A DNA stretch of 41,848 nucleotides. It comes from Ectocarpus siliculosus. Lineage: Eukaryota; Sar; Phaeophyceae; Ectocarpales; Ectocarpaceae. The stretch is taken from NCBI GenBank assembly GCA_000310025.1, contig FN649745.1, forward strand, positions 1,770,053-1,811,900, written 5' to 3'. The notes under the pieces were generated by a model. The model saw only the letters and a program-made list of their open reading frames with translations. It was not told the origin of the DNA and searched no databases. This document shows positions 21,701 through 33,156 of the stretch, piece after piece. Numbering within the stretch: position 1 is the stretch's first letter; each line of letters starts with the position of its first letter. The translations under genes were made by a program, and so were the position numbers.

Positions 21701-24700
21701 GGTCTCCAAAAGTTCGTTGATTGGAATGCCGCGGTTTCGCTCGTATGCCTTCAGCTGCTTCCACCACCACTCGTCCTGGCGATTCCAACGATAACGGAAT
21801 TGACAGGTTGTTGCCTACTAAGTCATTTCTCTCTCTTGGGTTCAAACCCTCGTCCCCCTATGCTGGGCGAACGAAAGATTTCCCGGTGGCGTATGTTGAG
21901 CACCCAATCTTTAGTCAATGCAAACTCCCCCGGGGGTCCTGTGCTCTGTATCGCCTTCCGCGGGGTGTATCCCATTAACATACCCCGGGCGAAACATTTT
22001 GAGTGTTCAATGCCCAGCACATTTGATAAAGCAGGGTTTCGACGCCACAAAGATAGGGCCACGCCGGATTTCAACACCAGTTTTCAGAAACTGAAACATA
22101 GCTCACCTCGTTCGGATCTGTCAAGCGGTGGTCCAACACCTCTCGCAGCAGAACGTTGATCCACGACGGGTTCAGGTGAATTAGGCCGCACACCGCCAGT
22201 ACAGATCCGCCCATATGACGGAGGTTGAGCGCCGCCTAACAAAATGTTCAAACCAATATCACGGAGAGGGCAAAGAGGAACACATACGTTGTTTACTTGT
22301 ACATTCATATGCGTCCGAAAGATTTGCGTTGAAGAACGATTGGCCCGTTGGGGGGAACGTTGCTCACCCCCAGCTCGGTGTAATGTCACCGCCCCTCCAT
22401 TGACAGCTTATCACGCTGCAGCACCACACGATGTCCCGAGGCGTTGCACTGACGCAGCCACTGGGCTGCTCCTACGAAGAAAAATCAAGTGGCAGTTGGC
22501 GTGGGCTGGCCACAGAGGGAGCTACAAGAAACAGCCCGATCCGTGGCGGAACCTCGAGACCGCGTCCGTCCCAAGCTAATAGGCGGCGGTGATCCTAAAA
22601 CGCTAAACTTACTTGAGCAAACAAGCAACTTCCATGAAAGCTGAACACCAGCAGCCAAGAAAAAGACACGCCCATCCACCTCACGCGGACCAAAACTGGA
22701 AAATCAAACGCATCCCCCAGGTGACAGGTTTGCTTACACTTTGAAGCGCGCCAAACAGATGTATCTGAACCTAAACTCAGAAGTACTGCTTCAGCAGACA
22801 AGGAGTTTGATATTATCAGGAAACACTACCTTACCTTGAAGTGCCGGGAGGAGACCAGACGAAGCTGCTCGCCGAAGTGCCCAGCGGCCTCCAACTGTGT
22901 CGCCGACTCACGATCCGCGTGCGACCACACCTCAAAGGCTTGTTCCTCGGTCACAAATTCGTGCTTGTCGCGCCCTTCGATCGTAACGACAGGGCCCTCC
23001 AGCCGCACCGCCGAATCTGGATCTGCCCCAACATGAAGGGCGTCCATGACGGCCCATACCCTCCTCCATATTCCCGGAACAATCTTGCGGACGCTAGGAA
23101 ACACGGCGGGCTCGTTGGCTACCTCCCAGATCTTTTCCCCGACAGTCGATAAGCCGTCCAAGCTGCGGCCGGACACCGAAATGAAACCGCATAGGTGGAG
23201 TGAGGGCGGTGCCGGTTTTGAGCGATCTGCCGGAGACTCGGACATAAAATCGCGTCCCGTGGAGGCGGGCCGGGCTTGTGACATAAGTTCGCGCTCTTCT
23301 AGTCGCTTGGCGGCCAGCCAATCCTGCAACAAGATTGGTCGGATAAAGGAAAGCGGAGCTGAATGGTTCGTACAATAGTTTAGCAACCAAGAAAATGCAA
23401 TCAATTTGTAGCACAAACAGGCGTTCTGGGCATGGTCGAACATTTACACTTATTGTTGGTGTTTAGATTATGCCAACGCAGCCATCAAAGTTTGAGACGC
23501 GCACCTGCCGTTTCGTTTCCAGGTGCTCCGTGACCGCTGCCTTAAGGGCTTCGAGAGCTCCGGCTGACCGCTCGTGATCATCACCAAAGGCGTCCGCATG
23601 TGTTGCTACGACGAGAACGGCACTCCCGGGGACCCGGCAGAGTAGTGAGTCCAGCCAAATGTAGACCCCCCCCCCCCGCGAGAGGACGTCTCGGTCGAAC
23701 TTGTGGAGGTCTACTACGAGAAGGTGCAGCGCTCCGTCGGTTAGAAACATCTGTCAAGGAACAACGGAGGAGAGATATCAGATGCATCGGGGATGGTGTA
23801 TTCAAACAAAACGCGTGCAGCACACACACGGAGGTGCACGGACAGCCGACAAGAAAACTCCAAAAACCGGGCGACGGCATCGGACAGAGGATTGTTCGTT
23901 TACAGTACCTAAATCTCGGGTTGCCCAAGGTCCACCTTACTTACTGACCTGGTGGGTAGAATGGTAGTCATCATGCCCGGCGAAATCCCAGATCAAAACC
24001 TCAAGCGGCGGGTCGAAGTCTGGTACCCACGGTTGGATATGCACGTCAATGCCGCGAGTTCTGGGAGGAAGCGTTTGTGCGATTTTTCCGTCCAGCAAAC
24101 CCCGCGCCAGCGTGGTCTTGCCGGCACCCACCGCGCCCACAAGCACAACCTTCAGACTCGGCACGACTTGGCCTCCGGACTGAGATAATCCTTCGTGGAA
24201 GCTGACGACCTGATCCCAGCCACCTTGGATGACGTTCCACGGAGGTGTCTCCCACGGGTTACCTTTAAGGTCGACGCTGAGCTCGGGCATTGCTTTCAAT
24301 CTTTCCGCCGTAGCTCCAGGAATATCTTTCAGAGGGCGGTTACAGAACCAGGGATTGGCGGAAGGGTGCGTCACATACTATAAACAATGTTGATCACATG
24401 CGGAGCGAAATGGAATACAACTCATACACCCAGTACCGTAGGAAAATGCCTTGTACAGTTAAATAGCGAATTTCGTAAGAAATTTAGAAGTAAGGACATC
24501 TTCTACATTTAGAAAGACCTAACGTTTGGGAGACCATTTTTGTTGAGACCAAGCCGTCTTCGGGGTTGCACGGCAAAGATAGCAGGGGCAACACCACGAA
24601 AAATTAGAACAGCTCGCGTAGTAACAATTTGCCCGACACGGTGCTCTGCACCACGTTATCGACGCCATGCTCTCGTCATATGAGTAGTACTGGTCACAAT

Positions 24701-26888
24701 TCAACTGTGTGGGGGTGGTCAGGGAACCTTACTTCTTCTCTTGCTGGTTGCGAACGAGACACAGACCTGAGCTTTTTCCACGACAGAGAGGAGAGACAGT
24801 AGCCGAGCAAGAGCAATCAAGGGGGGACACGCGACCAGCCACCCATGCAACTGGCATACCCCGGAATAGTAGCACATCACAGAGCGTATGAAGATTAGGC
24901 GGTGTAGTGCGGGTTCGTTCGTGTCCAGACAGGATTATTGATCTCCTTGTTTCTTTGTTTTTTCCTCAAGAAAAACCTCAGATTAAACACGTTTGGAATG
25001 CTGAGAGAGAACTCCACACCTCACGTGAGGGTTGGAGAGCAACCACCAGATGTAGGTCTGGCCTTCTTTGGCCGCCAGAGTCCACATAGCACTCTCTATT
25101 ACAAAGACATTTCAGCTTTCACATATTTTCACCGACAACTATTGCGTACAACGCGTGGATTCGTGTAGGTATTGGTCTACACGTCTACCTTGAGGAAAGC
25201 TACCTGAAAGCCGGTTGTTGCTGGCCCACAGCCCCCTCAGCTCCTTGAGAGTTCCCAGCGCCTCCGGGACGGATCCTGCAGAATCATCACGATGATCACT
25301 TTCAACATGAAAGAAACTACAGTATTGTTATTTGCATGCTACGAGTAGATGAGCCACACCGTCTAGAAGCCAGTGAGAACCAACATTATCTTGAAGATAT
25401 CACCTGAAAGCTGGTTGTTACTGAGCCACAATTCCCTCAGCTTGCTTAGATTTCCCAGCACCTCAGGGATGGGTCCTGCAACGGAAAATTGAAATATAGT
25501 ACAACGACGTAAATGCAACAATGAGCCTACATAATTAGAGCAAATGCACCATTCTATAAGTCATGTGACGGTGCGTAGGAAGGACACATATTCATCCATA
25601 GACCACGCCTTTTACCTTGAAGCTGGTTGTAGGCGAGAAGAAGCTGCTCGAGCATAGTGAGGGCTTCCAGCTCCTTGGGGATTAAACCTGTGAGCAAGAC
25701 AGCAATTTAAGTTTGTTTGCAGTCACATCATCATCATGTATGATGTGTTGGATAATGTGTTCTCTAGGCGGCGTTGATACATAGATAGTCAGGTGGGAGT
25801 GAAATACGTTTCTCAAACAATTCGTAGGGTCCACGACGACTCCATTAACCCCACAGTATACACGGGGAAACGCGGCACCGGTGCAAAAGAGCCTGAGAGA
25901 AGATCTTGGGCCTGGCGCGTCTAGATCTTGCCGTGATGTGCAACAAAGGGGCATTGGCGGGACGTATCTGGTACAAGGCTAAACGTACAATGGCTTCGGA
26001 ACACGCATGTCATGTGCTAAAATCGATTTGCCTCCGCGATACATGTACCTAAAAACTGTGGATGGATCCACACACAATTTCCAGCCCCAAAAGAGTGCAC
26101 GGCTAACTTCCACCACACAGCAAGTGCAGTGTAATTATTTCCAGCAACGTTTTCATAGAATGCAGGCTAGCGGGTGCTTGGCGATCGTGAAGCACCAAAG
26201 TATGATAAACGGTGCATACGGGTGGTGCACAATAAACGATACAGAAGGTCGATCCCGCACACCTAGGTACGCCCCCCCACGCCCCCCGCGCGGAGGCCCG
26301 AAAAATATTCTTGAATTTTTGCTTTTCAGGTTTAGAAACCAGTTCAAGCGAGCCGCACAAGAAGCGCACAAGAAGAAAGTACCATTCAACTACGCTAGGT
26401 TAGATAGACCTTCCCTTGCGCTTTTATTTGTTTTTCGATAGTTCATGTTGTTTTTACCAAGCACAATCCGCAGAAAGCATCGTTCACAATGCGTGCTGTG
26501 CTGCGGCGAATCTCATACAACAAGCAAGGTATATGTATGTATTCAGGAGTAGACCCCGTGCGAAACGCTCGAAAGGGCAGCCAACGTGCGTTTGCTTGCA
26601 ATTTTTTTTATGAAAGAGCGGCGATAGGTGAAATGATGCCTACGACTGGGGGGGGGAGTAAGCACATCATCGCAAGAGAGCAACAAGTCTTCCCGGACTA
26701 CACCTTAGCATACCTCGGAGGTTGTTGGAGTACAGATTGAGACACGCCACACGGCCCTGGTCGTTGAGTTCCACGCCGTACCATTGCGAGAGGTCTGTAT
26801 CCGTGATCCAGTTTCTGTTTTGCTTCCAGTTTGCCCCATCGGTCGCATGATATAGGGCAACCAATGCGTCATAATCCGTCGCAGCCAT
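18752..26888 (-). CDS. LRR-ROCO family GTPase
   Basis: My model has 14 exons, in coding order 26888-26714, 25687-25616, 25475-25404, 25275-25204, 24325-23949, 23750-23505, 23323-22835, 22235-22107, 21775-21696, 21465-20811, 20593-20220, 20010-19782, 19538-19254 and 18955-18752. All phases agree and give 1152 residues. Residues 1-58 form an LRR cap ([11 protein letters not shown]) and a first repeat; 59-130 are three 24-residue LRRs, one per 72-base exon; 131-190 cap them. The Roc GTPase follows, with P-loop GAVGAGKT (194-201), DFAG (244-247) and THAD (306-309). The COR domain spans about 340-790 ([15 protein letters not shown] at 630-636). The C-terminal part matches the tail I know from Ectocarpus ROCO proteins (CGPDGQGY, ending near [14 protein letters not shown]). 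ROCO proteins are cytosolic GTP-dependent switches; brown-algal ones are candidate immune receptors. The ATG at 26888 is chosen over 26930 because family members start MAATD. A 12-base G run lies inside exon 6. Weakest boundary: the start of exon 5. Confidence 0.85.
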
Positions 26889-26930
26889 TGTAGATAAAAA
26901 GGATAGCGGCGGAATATTGTGGGAACACAT

Positions 26931-29284
26931 GAGGACTACAGCAAACTGTAGTACCCGTTCGAGTTAATTCCTCAATACCCCCCCCTCCGAAGGGACATAC
27001 ATGTGAAATACTTCGAAGTATTTACAACTACTGAGAGATCTGATATGTATGCCGGCCAAGACAAAAACAGATATAGTGCCTCCGCTAACGCCATGCATTT
27101 ATTGTGAATCCTGAAACCTTATCCACGGATTTAGAGGGATTCATTTTGTTGAAGTACTTCGAAGTGCTATGCAAAGGAAAAATAAAATACACCTACAAGT
27201 GAACGGTGGTCCATCAATACACGTGACGTGTAGCGCCCGCACGTAACTTGGTATTTGGTGCTTGTAGTGAAGAACTTGAGCACCATTTTGTGAGCCCGGT
27301 TAGCCCCACATCAAAACCAACACACATATATATACTGTACAAGGCGTCCCTCCGGAGTGGGGTAAAGAGAGCACCGCGGCAAGGGGTGATGCAAGAACAT
27401 GCAAGACATAGATTATAGAGTACGCACTGTTCGTTCCGCATTTATTTATTTGCCGTTTTTTCTGATGCTGCGTCTCCCGCCGCCGCCGCGGATTCCAGGC
27501 CGCCGAACGACTTGAAATTCATCAGAGCCGTATTGTTTCCCAGGAAACGCACACACACACACTCGCCTCAGGCGGGCAGAGAAGAAGCGTTGTATTCGCG
27601 CGTTTAGCATGCAAACAGCAGTATGTTGTAGGGCCGTGACCGTAGCATCATCATGGTGTGTGTCGCACATTCCGGAGAAAAGAAGTAGAGGCCACATGAA
27701 TGTATTATGTGGATGTTACAGTTGCTTCAAAGAACATGTATGACTCTCCAAGTCGAACAGCCGCCGCCTGGAAACAGAAGGGAAAAGAACACCCGAACAG
27801 CCTCCACTGCTATTATAACGACCAGCCAACACAAATGTACAACTGTTCATACATACTGGTATACACCTCAAAGTATTGACCGGGTTTATAGCCCACAAGC
27901 ACTACTACCACCGCTGTTAGGCTCCAACCTCGGCCATTACCTGCGGCCGCTATCTGCAGTGAGTGCCGGTTGAAAAGTGTCACAACCCGGAAAAATAAGG
28001 AAAGTGCCAATTCTGCACCTTCCCAACATAACATATATGGTATGAGACACACAAGACAGCTACCAAACTGTTTTGTTGAGCCTGTTACCCGCAGGGGAGA
28101 TGTCCCTATATGCTGTCTGGGAAATTGTAGACATACAGGTACTTTCTGACGCTATGAATTCATTGCTAATCTGTCTCTGACTCTTTTATATGATAGAGAT
28201 GGATTCGTTGTGTCATATTAAGAAAAATAAAATAGAATAAAAATCTGGTGGAACGGCCTCCTTCTTCTGTGGTGACGTGGCAGCAGAGCAACTTCAAGCG
28301 TGTATTCGTATTTGGCAATTGGGAGCAGTTCACAAGGTAGAAAAGACAAAGAGAAACACCACAGAGCGCAAGCCATCTCCCGTGGAAAGAGGCAGCAGCA
28401 GCACATCAACTACTACAGTAGCAGCACAGCACTACCACCATTAACAAACCCGCTGCTCGAATAATCCCTGTGGAACGAATGAGAACGAACACGTTGGGGT
28501 GGATATTCTATATATCCCTTTTCTTCCGAGAAACCGCGCGAGAAAATACACAATCAATCATGGTGGACCGGGTCACAACAACTGGAGAAGAGAACAAGAT
28601 CGACCCTGTATTGAAGGGACCACGAGCAACGCAGGAAGCACACGAACGTTTATTTCGCCCGGTAGCAGATGGAGATACACAGCCCCAAGAGAGTAGTAGT
28701 CGCGGTAAATCGACTGCCTCTTGTCTCACCGATGATCGCCGACACTCCTGTTTTCCAATTTCCAGCGCCAGCTTCGGGTGTGGGGTACTCAACGTCGGAT
28801 ACAACTAGGTGTGGGCGAGGTATGCATACGTCGCGAGAGAGATCGAGGCTTTGGTGGAGGTGTTTCGGCATGCAGCACAGTGGGAGTAGGAGACGGTAGT
28901 TCCGAGAAACTTCAACAGCGTAGGTTGCATAAGATACCACCCCCCCTCTTGACCGATTTCAACGCTCGATCCTTTGCCGCAATAATAGTATACCTACCTG
29001 CTCTCGATTGGGGCATTGGGGCTGTCTCATCGAGAGCATCCCGATAATTATTATCTGCCTGCTGTGTCACCGTGTCTTCCTTTTCGTCCTGGAGTGATCG
29101 TGCTTTGGAAATCGGCCCAACGGAGTGTACTCTAGTGTAAATATTAGGAAATATATATATACACACAGAATGGACTGAAAGCATTTATCGAACATTAACA
29201 TTATTAGCGCGTATCGACTCAGGGTTTGAACTTTCTTCGTGTTCTACACAAGTACTGACCCAGGGCTCGAGTCTACTGCTTGAA
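26931..29284. other. Intergenic stretch upstream of the ROCO gene
   Basis: No gene is supportable here. The start codons of the ROCO gene (minus) and unit 4 (plus) face away from each other, so this stretch should contain both promoters. Two TTCGAA-centred palindromes lie at 27006-27023 and 27156-27165. Remaining frames are short and unremarkable. Confidence 0.45.
27006..27023. promoter_or_regulatory. 18-bp perfect palindrome, possible protein-binding site
   Basis: AAATACTTCGAAGTATTT is fully self-complementary. A second copy of its core, ACTTCGAAGT, lies at 27156-27165, 150 bases away. Both are within 300 bases upstream of the ROCO start codon. A dimeric regulator site is possible, but chance or remnants of element ends are not excluded. 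Confidence 0.3.
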
Positions 29285-32200
29285 TTTGTGCCAAACCAAC
29301 TGAAGGCAAAGGTATTCGTGGGCATGGGGAGGGCATGGATGTGTAGGGATATGCATAATGGCAGTGTACCAAGTTTCCGGTAACCATTTTCCACACCCAC
29401 TGTAGCCGTGAGAACCTTCCACAATAGTTCCTTGTGACAGCGGGAGAACTCTGGTCCTCGGGTCTCCGATCATTGCTCGTTCAGAACCATTTTGGCAGAA
29501 CCTTTCTGCAGAACCTCCTTTGCCAGCGAACAAAGGCCTCCTCCGAGCTCTGCTTCGACGAATTCGTGTGCTGATTCAAACCACAGCAACAGCAGCCGCG
29601 TGGGACAGGGCCACACACACACACACCACACACAGCCACACAACTGCCCTCTCCATCCCTCTCTCGAGCCCCAACAAACCCTCAACAGAACCCTTCGAAG
29701 CAAGCAGCAAAAGACTTCTCACACATCCGTGAACAGCACAACAACAGCAGCAGCAACAGCACATAGGGAAACATGTCGTTCTTCACGAGCGGTTTCGCGA
29801 CCATGGTGAACAACAGGCGCCTGAAGGCGGCGAAGAAGGCAGGCACGAAAAGTGAGTAGTCGGCCTGTGGTGCATGCATGTCATCGTGGAGGCTGTTGCC
29901 TCTAGCGTTTAGCTGTGCTGCTGCGGCCGGCTTCACCCACGCGTTGAACCAAAACAGGCCGCTGGTTCTCCCCAACAGCTCACGCTCACCTTCTTTGTGT
30001 CTTCTCCTCTTCCTCTCCCATCATGCCTGCACAGACGCAGACAAGAACGTGGAGAGCTCTGATAAGGAGGAAAAGAACGACTGTGGCAAGGAGGAAGAGA
30101 AAGACGAGGGAAAGTGGGACATGCTCACAGATGTTTACGGCCGGGCATACTGGTGAGAGGGATTCCAGAAGCACGGCAGTCTACCGTCCATGTCTACATG
30201 TAGACTTACAACGGAGGCTACACATGTTAGAAAACCGTTTTGGATATTAACTACATTGCTCGTGTGCAGGAGAGGAAGATCCACACATACCACAATTCAT
30301 GTAGATACACCGTATAGAGAAATGGATCGTTGGACGCGTCTCACATGGATTGGATGGCTGCTTTGTTTTTCGCCACCGCCGTTGTACAGTGTACGTGTAC
30401 AGTAGTACTCAACGTTGTAACACGTGTGCTTCCACTTGTTTGCCTTCCTTTTCAAGCCCGAGCTTGTTCTAATCCCCACTAGTGTACAGTATGCACACGT
30501 CACTTACTTCATCTCATCAGCGTGAGATGGCAACAATCAGATTCCATGTCCTAACGTCCCGAACTCGTACACGTTCTAGACTAATTGCAGTCTACATACA
30601 AATCATGTGTGCAGAGAGCGTACAGCAGCTTTGTCCAGACGTCTTGCCTCTTCTCACACTCGCTCGCATCCAGCAATCAACACCATTTTCCCTGAAACTC
30701 GCATTGCATATTCTCCGAAATCCAACAACAACCAACAGGCAGCACAGCGTGACGGGCGAGTGGGCCTACGTCTACGGTGGCGGCCTCAGCGCCCCTCCCG
30801 TTGTGGCGGTCGGCCCTACACCCATGGTCTCTCCCCACGGCGTGGTCTTCACGCCTCCGCCTGTCTACGCCGCCGCCCCCAACCCGCCCCTCCCCACCAA
30901 GAAGAAGGACGGCGACAAACAGGACGAGAAGAAGGAGAAGGGCAAGGGGTGGTGGGAGACGAAGTACGACGAGGACGGGGACCGGTACTGGGAGCACACG
31001 GTGACCAAGAAGACCACCTACAAGGACCCCTACTACTGAAACAGCTGGAACTGAATTGATTCGTAGGAGTAGAAAGCAGTAGCACAGGCCTAGTACCAGT
31101 AGTTGTGGTACAGAAGAAGTAATATACTACTGGCATAACGTATTTTTGACAAACTGTCGACAAATCAATGTGGAGATATGGTAGTCTAGACTTCGTAGGT
31201 TAGCGGTTGTTTCTGTTTTTGGTATACGGCAGCCGTGGCGGCATTCAATCAGCCCTGCTGCAGTGGGTCATCTGTGGTGGTTTGTTGCTGTATGCATGTA
31301 GGTGCCGTGTCTCCCGTCATGACGGTACAGCTGCGTTTGGGACTGAGACGGGAGAAGTCCATTGTGTTTCCTGCCATGCACAAGTTAGCACGGTGTCATA
31401 GTTTGGTTTGAGTTTATGTCGTTTTCGTTGAGAGTATAGAAACGTTGCCTTTCACACATGGACCAAATCTCCTCCTGTATATGTATTTCCCTTAATGTTT
31501 TCTTCTCTTGAGAATAATGTGGTGATAGTGGTGTATGCGATATCTATCTGTGGAGGGGCGGTGTCGCCAAATATTTGCAACGTTCATGTGCATGTGACTG
31601 GGGCTAGTTGTTTATGTAGTGTTTGCCTTACCTTGCCGCGGTGCACGTTGCAGCATTGGTTGGAGGGGAAGGGGAGAATGTGCGGGCTTGGTGAAGGCAT
31701 TGCGGCCGGTCCTTAGCTTAGTCGAGCATGCACTTGGCGTACGAACCAGATCGACACACGAAAAGCCCGGTCGCTCAGCTAGTGTTTAGGCGTTGGGGTT
31801 AGAGGCGATGGGAGGCTTGGGGCTTGGATGGCCGGTGTCGCCAAATTGGTATCACAAACGGCCTTGGTTGGCCTGCCCCCTTGGCGTCATTTGGTTCGCG
31901 TCTTGGTTGTATTAGCCGTTTTGAAACAAGTAATGGCGCCAACAAGGCGTACGTGTGTGTATGGAGGAAGGTAGGGTCGTTGTGCAGGTAGATGCTTTGC
32001 TGGGCTCTGCGATCGTGAAAACACGTTTAGAGTCGTACTCGTTGTTGTTGATGATGAAAGAAACAGCACACCAAGCCGTGTATGGTACGCTGCCCATGAA
32101 GCTTGCTCGATATAGGGCGCTCTCTCTTCTTTACGATTGATACTATACTGCTCTATTCACTCCGCCACCATTGCGTAGATCACGGCGGTATGTGGATGAA

Positions 32201-33156
32201 CGTTGACGTATGTAGTTGTAGAGATATAACTGGCCTTTGGGTAGTTTCGATCGGGAATGACGAGACCTGAACGAAACGGCCTGTCGACGACGAGGTGTAT
32301 TTTGTGACGAAATGGAACTGAACTGAAATCGGTTCAACATGGTGCGTGTTCAATATACACTGAATAATACGTGTACTCCACAACATTGAGCGCAGGCACA
32401 ACCAGTCGTTTCACGCGGTGCTTTCCTCAGGCTTCAACTACTGTACAATACGCGCTCATCATGATTTTCTCTCTGATGAGCGACGAACTTGAGCGGTAAT
32501 GCCTCCATGGTTTTGTGCGCCGCAGGTCCTGATCTCGGGCAGACCGGTCGACTTTCTTTCTCGTCGAAGAGAGAGGGGCAGCGGGCATGAACAAACAAGC
32601 AATGTATGAATAGACTTTTATGAAGCAATTGGGGTCTCGACGACACACCACACACAGACAGCCTGTAGTGCAATGTCGCTCGCTTATGGCTCTTTCTACG
32701 ACTGGTCAAGGCCAAAAAGCATTGCCAAGCACACGCGACTGCTACTACATATGTTGAGTGTGGAGTCGGCGACCGAAGACATGACGCTCGAGGATGACTA
32801 ATAGTCTAGGAGGCGCGCCGCAGGAAAGGAAGAGGCACATGTATCCTCGTGCGTGTTGACCTCCACTTGTTCAGGTCTTGAGCAGAAGATTGCTTCCGCC
32901 CAAGCATGGATCTTGAAACTGCCACCACCTATATGTAAAATGCGATCGATGTCCATCCGGGCGGTTGAGCTACCGGACGGAGTACTGTTCCCGGAAATAC
33001 ATGCATGCTTGGTCGGACATGCAAGGGCGCTCGACTGGATTGCTGTAGCCCGTGTCTCTGCGTCCGGCCGCTGGTATTGGACAACTGCTTTCTTCGCGCT
33101 CACACTTCATCCTTCGGAGTGTCGCCAGGCTCGTCGAGTTAACTGCTTTATTTTAT
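29285..33156 (+). repeat. Tandem unit 4
   Basis: The left 200 bases (to about 29460) are clearly diverged from units 2, 3 and 5, as expected at an array edge. From there on the unit, including its spacer (about 31200-33150), is nearly identical to units 1 and 2, although it lies on the other side of the ROCO gene. Start codons of genes 4 and 5 are 3910 bases apart. Confidence 0.9.
29773..31039 (+). CDS. Two-WW-like-domain protein with PPxY motif, copy 4
   Basis: Exons are 29773-29851, 30035-30152 and 30739-31039, giving 165 residues. With copy 5 it shares Ser69 instead of Asn inside the first WW-like motif and VS for AC at 96-97 (PMVSPHG). It alone has Gly124 in the acidic run before the second motif. 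Intron 1 has a stop right after the donor (GTGAGTAG), so only splicing gives the full protein. Confidence 0.75.

Noticed and set aside
21838-21849. GGGTTCAAACCC resembles a tRNA T-arm
   Set aside because: No matching acceptor stem, D-arm or anticodon arm is present upstream; it lies in a ROCO intron.
24519-24704. Possible extra ROCO exon between the LRR exons and exon 5
   Set aside because: No LRR pattern or splice sites of the needed phase were seen; the in-phase acceptor at 24325 makes it unnecessary.
26250-26262. GGTCGATCCCGC resembles a tRNA B box
   Set aside because: No cloverleaf can be drawn around it on either strand.
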